From contig NC_089220.1 of assembly GCF_963924675.1 (NCBI RefSeq), positions 85,625,168-85,689,167 of the forward strand: a stretch of 64,000 nucleotides of DNA, in the 5' to 3' direction. Each line of letters opens with the position of its first letter. The first letter of the stretch is position 1. The translations under genes and the position numbers were made by a program. This stretch comes from Phocoena phocoena (lineage: Eukaryota > Chordata > Mammalia > Artiodactyla > Phocoenidae). Below are positions 10,208-21,715 of the stretch, piece after piece. The notes under the pieces are model-generated. The model searched no databases. It saw only the letters and a program-made list of their open reading frames with translations, and was not told the DNA's origin.

Positions 10208-11574
10208 GATGCATGGTGTGGGCCTTTCTCCCTGGGTACACCGAGAAGGGCTGGGAAAGGGGGAGAGGGATCGGGCGGTCTCCTGTCTCCTTGGTGGCTC
10301 TGGAGTACCTGTGAGGAATGGGGCAGAATTGTGTGCGTGCCTGTGTGCACATGGGTTTCTCTGTGAAGATGTGGAGGAAAGCAGATTGTAAGGTATGAGG
10401 GGGAAACGGAGGCTCAGAGAGATGGTGGTTTCATTCGGTGCTCGACAGCAGAACTGGCAAGAAGGGGAAGTTGTTTTAACCCCTTCCCGCAACGTAGTCA
10501 GTGCCCATTTCTTCATGCGTGAATCTGATCCTGCACTTCTCAGCGGTTGAGGCATCCAGGGTCCAGCCGCATAATTTCTTTCCCTTCTTACTGATTTTCC
10601 ACTCATAGGTTTGGAAAGTCAGGGAAGGCTTCACAGAAGGGTTGGTGCTTGAACCCAAACACTTTTAAAAGAGCTGCTAGAGTCTGCTGACAGGTGGAGA
10701 AGGTGTAAAGAGCACTCCGTGAGAACACTGAGAGCGAAGGACTTAGGCTGTTAGGAAACAGAAAAGTTTCAGTTGTTTGAGGAGAGGGTGTGTGGAGGGA
10801 GATGAGTAGTAGGAGATAAAGCTGGCAGAATGTGGTTTGGGACCTGAAGGCACATATTGGAACTCTTTGGCAGGCACAGACTCAGTTAACAAAGTCATTG
10901 GATCTTATGTGGTACTTGGAAAGAAATCTTAGAGGTCAAGCTTCCATTCTTAATTTTTCCAGATGAGAAAATGGTCTTGTTTAAGATCTAAAAGTAGGTA
11001 AGAGCCGAGTTCCTTTCACCAGACCAAGCCGCTCCTTCCTGAGATAACAGAAAAGTTGGACTTCTTTCTCAGATGCCTGTTTGCTCAGTAGGACTAGAAT
11101 AGACTATCAGTAAAATGATAATATGGGAAATGGCTTTGGTGCCCTCCCTTTTACCTCACAGTTGTTTCCCATAATCAGAAAATCCATGTCTCATTATAAG
11201 ATGCTGCCCCTTGTTTGTCCCAAATCATCCATCATTGAGAAAACATGTTTTCTTTTGCCAATACTGTAGGCTCTGGAACACTAGCCGCTGCTCTGGCAAA
11301 AGTTACTTTTCATGCACTGTATTCCCTTTCTGTGCTCTTCTTTTTAAATCTGTGAAATAGTGTAACTACTTTAATGGGTTTTTTTGTGAAGATCAAATGA
11401 AAGGGTATATTAAAGATACTTAGAACAGAGCCTGGCTCATTTTAAGTGTCCAGTAAAGTGCTAGCTATATAATTTTTAACAGCTGCTTTTATTCCTCCCT
11501 CTTCTTAGCTGTCTTTTTAAGTTTTACAAATGAATAGATCAGTGGAAATGGCTTGGTTATTTTCTCCTCTAGGG
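10208..11574 (+). other. STARD9 intron 1, unique sequence
   Basis: No gene, RNA or repeat recognised. Open frames here are short and lack domain features. Confidence 0.6.
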
Positions 11575-11722
11575 CAGTGATTCTCAAATTATAGGAGACA
11601 TACAGTCCACCTGGGAAGCTTGTTATAATGCAAGTTGTTAACAGGAGTTCCAATTAACTAGCCCCACCTTCTCCCATAATTCTGATGAAGGTAACCTGTG
11701 GACCACACTTTGAGAAACACTG
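11575..11722. mobile_element. MER5A-like hAT (Charlie) MITE
   Basis: Terminal inverted repeats 'cagtgattctcaaa' at 11575 and 'tttgagaaacactg' at 11709 flank an internal 'cacctgggaagcttgttataatgcaa' segment, the layout of MER5A. It is non-autonomous and ancient. Confidence 0.82.
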
Positions 11723-13097
11723 TCTTAGGAGTAACCGTGTAACTGAGGATTTATTCCTGTGCAAAATCTTTAACCCTAACAAATGAATGCCTGTTGGTAG
11801 AATTCAGGACCCAGAGACATCCGTAGACTTCCTATGAGCTCTGTGCAGTCCGCTGCCCAGTTGAGGTTGGTGCCCTTTCTTTCTATTCTGCTCAACTTTA
11901 ATTTGTCCTCATTTTGTTTTAGAATATTTTGGAACCACTAGATTACCAGTGGCAGTGGTCCAGGCAGGGGAGGGGCAGCATCTCACCCACCTTTAGTGTC
12001 ATATCTTTCTGTCAAGAGGTCAAGTTCAAGACCCTTTTTTCTTTTGGCTGCTTTATGCTAAAAAGTCCTAGAAAAATCCTCAAAAAAGGGCTTACTTTAA
12101 AAAATTAAATAGATTTGTAAACGTTATTGCATATTGTCCCCCTTATTTTCTTTATTGTGCAAATTCACTATAACCTGTGTATTTTATAGTGGGTGGAGGG
12201 AGAGTAAAACCTACTTTTAAATGCAGAGAGGAAAAAAAATTATCTTAACACCAAAGATGAAAGATTTTCTTTAGGAGAGCTGAGGGCTGGGGGCAGGAGG
12301 TGTAATTTTATGATCCTGGGGGACAAAGAATATCCCTGCTGCCTTAAGTACTGTCTTGTATGAAATGTGAAAGAAAGAGCATCAGGGCCTTGAGGAAATT
12401 TAAGTAACAGAAATGTCATCACCTGGGAGAGGGAAATTTTTTATCCAGGGCTTTATCCTAAACACACTGATAGGTTTAAAAAAAAAAATCTTAAATGTAA
12501 AGACCCCTGTCTCACTGTGCACCCCTTGCCATCCTCCAGCCCCCAAATCCTCAAGGTCACATCCTGGAAACCCTGAGGAAAGATAAAAATGAGACTGAAT
12601 ATATCTGCTCAACTTTCAGGTCTCAGGCCAGGAGTAATTTAATTGATAACTTTCTTTGTAGTAGAAAAAGTGCCAATGAGTTAACTCTCATCTATTAACA
12701 TTCTGACCTTAAGCACTTTAGCTAAAGTTCTTTATGTTGTGAAAAAGGATTTCATATCTAGAATGGAGTGTATTCCATTCATTTTGGCCTTAAGGTATAT
12801 GGATCCTATGGATTAAGCCCCTTAAAGTGAATTTAGGGGTTGGATAGTTGTTAGCAGTGTTACTGCAGAACTGCAAGTTTAGGAAGATGCTTAAGGATCT
12901 TGGCTCTCATTCTGATTTAGGAAGACATAAGGAAAGGATTTGGGAAGCGTGTTCTCAGGTCTCAACAGAGAGGACTCCAAAACCTTTTTTGTTATTTTCT
13001 GTGCTCAGAATATCAGAGAAAATGAGAAGTGATGCCATGCTGTGTGCTGAGCGGAGGATATTCTCCATGGTTTCCAAGCCCGATTTCTAAGTCATAT
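11723..13097 (+). other. STARD9 intron 1, unique sequence
   Basis: No element recognised. The open frames at 12240-12612 (minus) and 12848-13090 (plus) have no recognisable protein features. Confidence 0.55.
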
Positions 13098-13318
13098 GGC
13101 TTTGTGGTTAGACAGATCTGGGTTGAAATTTCAGCTCTGCCACTGCTAGCTGTGTGACCTTGGACAAGTTACATAATTTCTCTCAGCCTTGGTCTTCATT
13201 CTGAAAAAAATGAAGATATGTTAGGAAGCTATGTCAGGAGGGTGTGTTAAGAGGATTGCATAAGATGAAGTATAGTACATACTCTACTTAATACAGTGCC
13301 TGGCACATAGAGGGTGCC
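13098..13318 (+). mobile_element. MIR SINE
   Basis: Contains 'cagctctgccactgctagctgtgtgacc' core-like sequence and, downstream, 'acagtgcctggcacatag', the two landmarks of a mammalian-wide interspersed repeat in plus orientation. Confidence 0.85.
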
Positions 13319-13504
13319 CAACAACGGTGACTCTTCACTGTTCCCAAGCCAAATTCTAATAATCCAGGGACGTGTGCCAACTAGGGGACTGCTTGATATG
13401 ATGCTGATAGCCATTAATGGAGACGGACACCCCAGTTATGGAGACAGCGGTAGGGAAACACTTTGTCCCAATAGCGCTGTTCTCAGCTGCTCTTTTCTTT
13501 CTTT

Positions 13505-13831
13505 TTTTAAAAAAAAAATAAATTTATTTATTTATTTATTTATTTTTGGCTGCATTGGGTCTTCGTTGCTGTGTGTGGGCTTTCTCTAGTTGCAGCGAGC
13601 GGGGGCTACTCTTCGTCGTGGTGCGCAGGCTTCTCATTGCAGTGGCTTCTCTTGTTGCGGAGCACAGGCCCTAGGCGCGCGGGCTTCAGTAGTTGTGGCC
13701 CACGGGCTCAGTAGTTGTGGCCCACGGGCTTAGTTGCTCTGCGGCATGTGGGATCTTCCCAGACCAGGGCTCAAACCCGTGTCCCCTGCATTGGCAGGTG
13801 GATTCTTAACCACTGTGCCACCAAGGAAGTG
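13505..13831 (-). mobile_element. CHR-type SINE (long form)
   Basis: A minus-strand long-form copy: an AT-rich (TTTA)n tail on the left, 'ttggctgcattgggtcttcgttgctgtg', and the complemented head 'ccaccaaggaagtgcc' on the right. A 'ctcttttctt' TSD lies at about 13490-13500 and 13832-13841. It ends only about 65 bp before exon 2. Confidence 0.9.
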
Positions 13832-13896
13832 CCTCTTTTCTTGATTAACTTAAAGAAGCAATATTTCTTCTCATATGGGTTGTGTTTTGTTTCTAG

Positions 13897-13966
13897 GGAG
13901 ACCAAAGAAGGGGGAAGAATTATTGTGGAAGTTGATGGCAAAGTGGCAAAAATCAGGAATTTAAAG
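13897..13966 (+). CDS. STARD9: STARD9 coding exon 2
   Basis: Codes for the end of codon 16 to residue 39: R-E-T-K-E-G-G-R-I-I-V-E-V-D and on to R-N-L-K. It corresponds to the early beta strands and loops of the motor, before the nucleotide-binding P-loop. The acceptor is pyrimidine-rich ending 'tttctag'; the donor AAG|gtaagc is consensus. Length is 70 nt: phase 2 in, phase 0 out, which fits exons 1 and 3 exactly. The E-T-K-E-G-G-R segment and what follows favour STARD9 over KIF16B and other kinesin-3 members. Confidence 0.94.
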
Positions 13967-15752
13967 GTAAGCCTGAAATTGTTTTCCTTTTTCTTTTCAT
14001 TGAGGAGCTAGTATTATTACAGGGCTTCTGTGGGTGAAGGTGGGTATGCGAATGTGTTTAGAGAGGGGGATTGGGAGAGGGAAGGGCATGTAAGGGGAAT
14101 TGTGGGAAGAGCTTTGAGCAACCACAAAGAAAATATAAAAATACAGCAGGAAAGAAGTTCCAGGGATGTGGCTGCTGCAGCCCAAGTTCTATCAAATGGG
14201 GTACAGCTGTTTTGGAAACTGGTCAGTAGTTGTTCTGAAAGTAAACACTAGGAGTGTTATGGGGGCTGTGGCCAACTGGAATCATGCTGGGGACTATCCA
14301 TGCATATATTTAACTCACTCGACCACCAATTAGACTTCGGCTCAAGTCTCTTATTGGATATCACTTCATCTAGAAGCATTACCAGGGCTTTTAGTATGCA
14401 TCTGCTAATGCAGGACTCTTCTTTTGGCCGTAGTGAAGGAGAAGTAAGAGACTTTAGATCTCAGAAGAGAGTCGGTCACTAGCCTGAGTCTTGCTACAAA
14501 TTCTCTTTTACAGATCTGACTGATCTTTGAGTCACAATTGGACAAATACTGGCAACTTCCTCCCCTACCCTTCACCCCTTCCTAGGGCTAATTTCCTCCA
14601 TCCCATTCCTCCATTTCCCAGGCCAGCGGAAGTGGAAGGGATTCTTTTGAAAGAACAAATGGCCCTTGAGCAGTGGAGAGGGACGGGGCAGCCGGCCATG
14701 TGACTATTGCTGTGGTCAGCTTGCAGGTGGTACTCAGCATTCCTGAGAGCTGAGGAAGCTGACTTGTAGGACGAGAGTTATCTGGATCCCAGGGCCCCCA
14801 GCCATGCCCACTCTTGTGTTACTCCTCTGATGTGATCTGTTTCCTTTTGTCAGTAGCTCTCTGCTGAAAGAGAAGCCTGCCAGACTTTCAACAGGAGCTC
14901 CCCGGGGACAAAAGACCTTTCATTCTCTGCTCTTATTTATGTCTCTGTTGCCTAATCACTTCAGCTGCTTTGTTCTGAGAGCCCATATTTTTGGTTCTTA
15001 AGAATAAATTCTGGCCAAGATCAAACTTTAATCTGCCCCCTGCACACCTCGCTGACTGCTTACTTCACTGAGGCCAGTTATCCACTAAGAATCTCTTAGT
15101 CATTCTGGCAGCCTCATTCTATTGTGGCTTATGGTACCTAGTTCAAAGGATTGTTTCTCCCTGTCCAGAGTCTAAATTTTAAATAGTAAGATAGGCATTT
15201 CTGTGAATAGTGCCATTCTCCCCAGTACCTAGAGGTCAGTACAGTTCTAAGCTCAGGCTCTGCCCTCATCTACCTTGGGCAGTTGGAGTGGTCCTAACTC
15301 TTCTGTCCAACATACTTTCTCATTCACTGGGGGTGGATACCCCAAGGACCTCTGTGTTTGCCCTAGGTTGATAGAGCCTGTCAGGCCCAGGGACTGAATT
15401 ACGCATGTACTACCAGTATCTTCTACAGAAATACTTAGAGAAGAAATGACAGTAAGAAGAAGAGGCCCAGAGAAGGAAAGGCTTTTTCTCCCAAGCTGTC
15501 TTATGCCTCATAGGGCTGGTTTGTATGTGGGTTGATATGTGATAGTATGATAGACAGGCATTTAATTCTCTGGGGCTTCATTGTACCTAACAAGATGAAG
15601 ACAAAGGTTACTTTTTCTTTTTCAGGTAGATATGATAAAGATTCTCATGATCAGTCCAGGTATCTCTAGCTACAGCAGAGAGGAATCAAGTGCTACTGGC
15701 CAGATTCTGATATTATAGTAGAGAAGACACTGGATCCTATGTTTGATTTTAG
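13967..15752 (+). other. STARD9 intron 2, unique sequence
   Basis: About 1.8 kb with no recognisable repeat or RNA gene. It runs from a consensus donor (gtaagc) to the acceptor 'gtttgattttag' at 15741-15752. Confidence 0.7.
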
Positions 15753-15869
15753 GTGGACGGTCGACCCAGTGGCTTTGGCGACTCCCGGGAGAAGGTTGTG
15801 GCATTTGGCTTTGATTACTGCTACTGGTCAGTCAACCCAGAGGACCCCCAGCATGCATCTCAGGATGTG
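15753..15869 (+). CDS. STARD9: STARD9 coding exon 3
   Basis: A 117-nt, 39-codon, phase-0 exon coding residues 40-78. It includes G-F-G-D-S-R-E-K, then F-G-F-D-Y-C-Y-W-S and P-E-D-P-Q-H-A-S-Q-D-V. F-x-F-D-x-C/Y-x-W-S is the kinesin-3 motor strand and loop that precedes the segment leading to the P-loop. The acceptor is ttttag|GTG and the donor GTG|gtaatg. The open frame is intact and continuous with exons 1 and 2. The P-loop (G-Q-T-G-S-G-K-type) and everything after it are not in this window. Confidence 0.94.
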
Positions 15870-16883
15870 GTAATGTCATTTTTCCTTCACTCTCCCCAGC
15901 TCTTTATAATTGGATAGTTATTGGGAAATTAACATGGAATCTGGGCCCTGGCTATTTCTTACTTACGGTAGTTTGGTCAGAAACTAATGATGTTTTGACC
16001 TGGGAAGTGGTAGTGAGAGGCATCAGTTGCAGAAAGAGCAAAGGAGATAAGAAAAGACTGCTTGTTGAGGGCACGGAAATTGACTAGTGTCCATTTAGGC
16101 TTGGACCTCCGTCTGATTCAGATGGGTACGAGGTAGTTCAGGCAATGTTCTGCTCCTGTGGTAGGTGAATGGGCTCACCTCAAACTTGACCTTGTGTTGT
16201 ACGCAGCAGAAGGGCCCATGAGTCGTAGAGACTGGTATCTTCTTTGATTCTTAGGCTTGTGCTCCTAGGCTGAGTGTAAAGGGCTGGACAGTTAGTCTGC
16301 CAGCCTGGAATGTATGTAAGAGGCGAATTCTGTTCATCTGCTGAGGATTGAGAGGATGAGCCAAGCCTGTACTGGCTGGTGCTGTAGGTCACCCTTCCTG
16401 CTGATTAGCTCTCCCATAAGTTTCTGAGGCAGCAGGTCTGGCCAGGTGGGTCTACAGGACTTCTTTCTGTTTCTGTGAAGCAGCAGCCTTGTCCTGGTTG
16501 GAGCACTGTCAAAGGTCATGCATTTAGTCCCCATGACGTCCAGCAAGCCTTGCCTGATTCAAGTCTGTGACCACAGACAATAGTCCTCATCCTAGCAGCT
16601 GCCAGGGTCCTTTCTAAAATTAGAAAAATCATTTATTTGGCCTTTCAGATGTTCTTTCTTACCTGTGAAAGAGAATACTAGAGGAATATGTCTTTAGGAA
16701 AAAAACATTGAAAATGGGAAAATTTGGGGGAGAACCCTAGGCAACCATTGCCTATCAGTGCATACATCTTTGAACAAAAAGCCAAAGTGTGTTTTCTGCT
16801 AAGTATGTTAGTCTTTTGTGAAACTTTTCCTAATTATGCCAAAGAAACAATGTTATCAAGCCTGAGTGACTTGGAGGACAGCA
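15870..16883 (+). other. STARD9 intron 3, first kilobase, unique
   Basis: No repeat or gene recognised after the exon 3 donor. Short minus-strand open frames at 16180-16546 have no domain features. Confidence 0.55.
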
Positions 16884-17367
16884 TAGGCATACCTCGTTTT
16901 ATTGCACTTTGCTTTATTGCCTTAATGGATACTGCATTTTTTACAAATTGAAGGTTTGTGGCAACCCTGCATCAAGCAAGTCTATCCGTGCCATTTTTCA
17001 TAACATTTATTCACTTCGTGTCTCTGTGTCATATTTTGGTAATTCTCGTAATATTTATAACTTTTTCATTATTATTATATTTTTTATGATGATCCCCGGT
17101 CAGTGATCTTCGATGTCACCACTGTGACTCACTGATGGCTCAGATGATGGTTAGCAGTTTTTAGTCTTAAAGAATTTTCAGATTAAGGTATGTTCAGTGT
17201 TTTTTAGACATAATGCTATTGCACACTTAGTAGACTGCAGTATAGTGTAAACATGACTTTTGTATGCGCTTGGAAACCAAAAAATTCATGTGACTGGCTT
17301 TGTTGCAATTATTTGCTTTATTGTGTTGGTCTGGAAGCGGGCCTGTAACATCTCCGAGGTCTGCCTG
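16884..17367. mobile_element. Tigger-type (Tc1/mariner, pogo) DNA transposon relic
   Basis: Terminal inverted repeats '(t)aggcatacctcg' at 16884 and 'cgaggtctgcctg' ending at 17367 bound about 484 bp. The interior contains 'acaaattgaaggtttgtggcaaccctgc', 'ttcgtgtctctgtgtcatattttgg' and a duplicated 'gatca/cagtgatcttcgatgt'-like motif, all characteristic of Tigger1/MER-type elements. It is an internally deleted, non-autonomous copy without transposase. Confidence 0.88.
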
Positions 17368-17541
17368 TACTGATTTTCTGCTGATACAGACTTCTGAAGA
17401 TGATTGGATAATTCTAAACCATGGAAGTATAATTCCTCATCCATCCCTTTTGAGGGGAACATGTGGAAACAAGACCCTAGACCACTGTGAGATTTGTTGT
17501 TTCAGTGGGTCCCTTCTATTATAATATGAGCACCCCACTTT

Positions 17542-17744
17542 TTTTTTTTTTTTCGGTACTCAGGCCTCTCACTGTTGTGGTCTCTCCCGTTGTGGAGCAC
17601 AGGCTCCGGACGTGCAGGCTCAGCGGCTGTGGCTCACGGGCCCAGCTGCTCTGCAGCATGTGGGATCTTCCCGGACCGGGGCACGAACCCGTGTCCCCTG
17701 CATCGGCAGGCGGACTCTCAACCACTGCACCACCAGGGAAGCCC
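17542..17744 (-). mobile_element. CHR-type SINE (short form)
   Basis: A complete minus-strand copy. The 13-15-bp TSD 'gagcaccccactt' lies at 17528-17540 and 17745-17757. Confidence 0.95.
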
Positions 17745-18180
17745 GAGCACCCCACTTTTGTAGTCACAGTGTGTTTGCTATAAATGCTCAGCAGAAAGGG
17801 GCAGTGTGGGTATTACCTGGCCCCTACCAAGTCTTCTCCATCCTTTGGAGGATGAGGGCACTGGCAGGTCCAGGCTTATCTTGTGGCCCTTGACTTTTAT
17901 CCCAGCACTCAAGCAGGTATGAGGTATCTGGTTACTGCTGTTTGTATTGTTCCACTAAGATCCTCCAAGAAGAGCCAGGGGAGGAAGTGACTCTCAAATA
18001 AGAGCATGGGACTCCTAAAGCAGTTCGCCGTTGTGACAGTATTTGTGGTATCGAAGACAGTGGTCTTTCTATTAGCAGAAAGTGTGAGCATTCTGATGGC
18101 TCTTTCCATCCTTCTTGACCATAGCATACTTAGGACTGTTCTGTACATAAGAAACATTAACTAATTTGTGTAACATTTTT
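17745..18180 (+). other. Intron 3, unique sequence
   Basis: Nothing recognised between two SINEs. Confidence 0.5.
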
Positions 18181-18389
18181 TGGTTTTTCTTTTTTTTGCG
18201 ATATGCGGGCCTCTCACTGTTGTGGCCTCTCCTGTTGCGGAGCACAGGCTCCGGACGCGCAGGCTCAGCGGCCGTGGCTCACGGGCCCAGCCGTTCCGCG
18301 GCATGTGGGATCTTCCCGGACTGGGGCACAAACCTGTGTCCCCTGCATCGGCGGGTGGACTCTCAACCACTGCGCCACCAGGGAAGCCC
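18181..18389 (-). mobile_element. CHR-type SINE (short form)
   Basis: A minus-strand copy with TSD 'tgtgtaacatt' at about 18167-18178 and 18390-18400. It is close to consensus, including an uninterrupted 'gcgccaccagggaagccc' head (complement). Confidence 0.94.
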
Positions 18390-18400
18390 TGTGTAACATT

Positions 18401-19030
18401 TGATAGATAATCTGGGAAGTATGTGTAAACAAAACAAAACTACATATCTATATCTATATATCAGCAAGCCCAGGTATAATTTTGGTATGAGGCTCACTTT
18501 TTATATTTATGTAGCTTAAGTGTATAAAAATAACCTAGTGGAAACCCAGAAGCCCATAGAGGAGGGGAATTCATAAATATGATTCCTTTTCTGTTGCCCG
18601 ATTTGAAGTTCAATGGAAAGATCAAATGGCATTTGGACAGGAAGCCTGTGCAGAGAGATAAAACCAGTGTCTCCTAAGGTTTATTCTGGCTTGTTTACTA
18701 ATTGTCTAAGGCACTCATTGGTCAGGTTACGAGAGGGAAGGAAAGGAATCTCTGTCACAGGCTGGAGAAGGGCCAGAGGTCCCAGAATGGTGGCAAGACT
18801 CACATCCACATGATTTGGTTGGAGGGACTCATCACTTTGACACAGAAATTGGAGCCCAGTCTTAATCCTAATCATTACGGCTCTGAGGTCACCAGGGATA
18901 GGAAAGGCAGATTATCATAGAATCATAGGACTTGGCATAAGGAAGCATTTAGATGTCATCTGTTTCATCTTCTCCCAAAGTACAGCAATCCTCTCTACTG
19001 TCTTTGTGATCATATTTTGGCGGGTGGGGG
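18401..19030 (+). other. Intron 3, unique sequence
   Basis: No recognisable element. The small open frames at 18613-18920 lie in several overlapping frames on both strands and show no domain. Confidence 0.5.
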
Positions 19031-19034
19031 GAAA

Positions 19035-19345
19035 GGGGCCAGTCTTATTGAAGTATAATTTTGGTACAGTAAAATTCACCATTTAGTGTACAGTGTACGG
19101 TTCTGTGAGTTTGGACAAACACATACAGTTGTATAACTTCCACTACAATAAGTATATAAAACAGTGCATCATCCCCCAAATTCCTTCATGTCCCTTTGTA
19201 GTCAGACTGTTCTTACCCACCCAGCCCCTGGCAACTGCTGATCTGTTTTCTTCCCTACAGTTTTGTCTGTTCCATAATGTTGTATAAATGTAATAAAATA
19301 GTATGTAGCCTTTTGAGTCTGGCTTACTTAGCATGATGTATCAAT
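19035..19345 (-). mobile_element. Old LINE-1 3' end relic
   Basis: The antisense pattern 'ttattgaagtataattttggtacag', 'gtgagtttggacaaacacatac' and 'cagcccctggcaactgctgatc' is collinear with the old LINE-1 tails at 8195 and 63640. Confidence 0.72.
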
Positions 19346-19732
19346 ACTTGATATTCACCTCTGCTGTTGTGTGTACCATGTATCATTCTGATCTATTCAG
19401 ACTCATTTACATCATCTTCTTGCCCTAAAGAAACCTCACGGCTTTGGAAACACCAACTCTAATTGCACAGAGTAAGGGACCAAGTCCCTGGAGGACTGTG
19501 CCTCCTTTTTTGAAGGAAGGACTGTCATCACCCTCAGAAGAACAGCACTGATTTCAGAATATCCAGATATCCGAGGGGAAATTTTCCCCACGGGCCTTGG
19601 GGGGATTTTGAGCAACATCATAAGGCATTGCTTGATGGATGTTGACAAGAAGTCACATGTTCAGTGTTGGTGTTGCTTTCTCCTCGTAGTCTCTTAGAGC
19701 ATTAGAACTTGAAGGGAACTTAGCAGCTATCT
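19346..19732 (+). other. Intron 3, unique sequence
   Basis: Nothing recognised. Confidence 0.45.
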
Positions 19733-19895
19733 AGGCCAGGCTTCCCCAACCTTAGCACTGTTGATATTTTGGCTGGTTAATTCTTTGTTGTAGGGAGTCT
19801 GTCCTGGGCATTGTAGGATCTTTAGCAGCATCCCTGGCCTCTACCCATTAGGTGCCGGTAGCAGTCCCAATCGTGACAATGAAAAATGTTTCCAG
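19733..19895 (-). mobile_element. MER20-like hAT MITE, partial
   Basis: The words 'gcactgttgatattttggctgg', 'ctgtcctgggcattgtagg' and 'cagcatccctggcctctacccat' are the well-known MER20 interior in minus orientation. The far end is missing or degraded. Confidence 0.78.
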
Positions 19896-20274
19896 GCAAG
19901 GCCCACTCATCTAGGCCACGCTCTCCTGTTCCAGATACAGCGTGTAACTTACATGGTCTTATACAGGCAGTTAATGCCAAAGTGGGACTGGACCCTTGCT
20001 TGCTGTGGTGGCCTTTGCATTGCATTGTACCACTCTACCTCCCTGTCTTTATGTTTATGTTACAGCCTCAAAAGATAGGTTCAAGATTAAAATTCCTTTG
20101 TGCTCTAGCACTTCCCAGTCCTTAGTGGTGACACGCTTGAACACATAGATCAGGTGTCAACAAATATGAGCCTCTAGAGAGCAAATCGGCTACTGCAAGT
20201 TCTGCTGAGAGGCAGCTTCCTTGTTAAATATCTATAGACTCTAAGTGTTTATCATTTCATTTGACTTTCTTCCA

Positions 20275-20690
20275 AAATCTATTACCCCTATATTATTTAC
20301 TCCATTTTATAGATAAGGAAACCGAGCCACAGAACGGCTACAAGACTTGCCTGAGTCACTTAGCCAGTAAGCGGTAGAGCAGGGATTCAAAGCCAAGACT
20401 GTCCGGCTCTAAATTCTATGTCGTGTCCACCAAGCCTCACTGACTCTCAAAATTAAACAAATCTCATTTAGTCTGCTAGTGACCTGGTCCTCTCTTTATG
20501 CATATTATCTAATTTAATCCCTTCAACAGCCTGAAAGGTAGAAGATTTTATTCTTCTTCTATAGTTGAGGAAATTTAGGATAAGAGCGATATGATCTGCC
20601 CGAAGTCACACAATAAGAAAATGAGTCTTAGATTTGAAAAGAGGATCATCTGAATGCAAAGTTCATATTCTTTACTAAACTACAGTGTAA
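20275..20690 (-). mobile_element. Two MIR SINE fragments, antisense
   Basis: At 20290-20430, 'cattttatagataaggaaaccgag' is followed by 'gtcacttagccagtaagcggtagag'. At 20495-20690, 'tctaatttaatcccttcaacagcc' is followed by 'aagtcacacaataagaaaatg'. Both are the minus-strand MIR pattern. Confidence 0.75.
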
Positions 20691-20844
20691 AAAGACGGAT
20701 ATAGGAAAAGGAAGAGATGGAAAGTTGAGGAGAGAGGGTGAAGGGAAAGAGAGAGAAAAGGTTATAGTGAATGGGGACTAGCAGGGGATTATACTACCTG
20801 ACTTGTCCATTACCCCATGACCCTGATGTCATCAGCATCCTATT

Positions 20845-21397
20845 TTTTTAAAAAATTTATTTATTTTGGCTGTGTTTTGGGTCTTCGTTGCTGTGCGCGG
20901 GCTTTCTCTGGTTGCTACGAGCAGGGGCTACTCTTTGTCGTGGTGTGCAGGCTTCTCATTGTGGTAGCTTCTCTTGTTGTGGAGTGTGGACTCTAGGCAC
21001 GCAGGCTTCAGTAGTTGTGACACATGGGCTCAGTAGTTGTGGCTCGTGGGCTCTAGAGCGCAGGCTCAGTAGTTTTGGTACACGGGCTTAGTTGCTCCGC
21101 GGCATGTGGGATCTTCCCGGAGCAGGACTCGAACCCGTGTTCCCTGCATTGGCAGGCGGATTCTTTTTTTTTTTTTTTTGCGGTACACGGGCCTCTCCTG
21201 TCGCAGAGCACAGGCCCCGGACGCGCAGGCCCAGCGGCCACGGCCCATGGGCCCAGCCACCCCGCGACACACGGGATCCCCCCGGACCAGGGCATGAACC
21301 TGTGTCCCCCGCACCGGCAGGCGGACTCCCAACCACTGCGCCACCAGGGAAGCCCAACAGGCGGATTCTTAACCACTGCACCACCAGGGAAGTCCCC
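20845..21397 (-). mobile_element. CHR-type SINE (long form) containing another SINE
   Basis: A minus-strand long-form copy with 'ttggctgtgttttgggtcttcgttgctgtg' on the left and 'ccaccagggaagtcccc' on the right. It is split by a younger short-form SINE at 21166-21357. An outer TSD related to 'cagc(a/g)tcc(t/c)att' is at about 20836 and 21398. Confidence 0.9.
21166..21357 (-). mobile_element. CHR-type SINE (short form) nested in a CHR SINE
   Basis: Flanked by 'caggcggattctt' at 21153-21165 and 21358-21370. That target is itself SINE sequence, proving the nesting and the order of insertion. Confidence 0.95.
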
Positions 21398-21544
21398 AGC
21401 GTCCCATTCTTAAGGGAGGTCGTTACTGACCTAATTGTGTTTTCAGTCTTTATTAACATTTGGACTTGCAGCCAAGGCTTTTCTTAAAAATTGACCTGCA
21501 TTTTATCTGCCTTGAATCTATATTAATCGGCTTCTTCTCTTGAA

Positions 21545-21715
21545 GTTAGACCTGGATTTGAATTCAGGCACAGCCACTTACCAGCTGGCTTACTTTGGGA
21601 CAAGTTACTTAACCTCTCTGAGTCCTAGTCTTTTCAACTTGAGTTACTGTGAAGAGGAAACAGATAATGATGTGAAGTGTTCAGCCCAGGGCTTGACAGC
21701 TAAGAGTGGAATGTG
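21545..21715 (+). mobile_element. MIR SINE
   Basis: 'cacttaccagctggcttactttgggacaagttacttaacctctctgagtc' is the MIR core in plus orientation, with a degraded 3' part. Confidence 0.8.
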
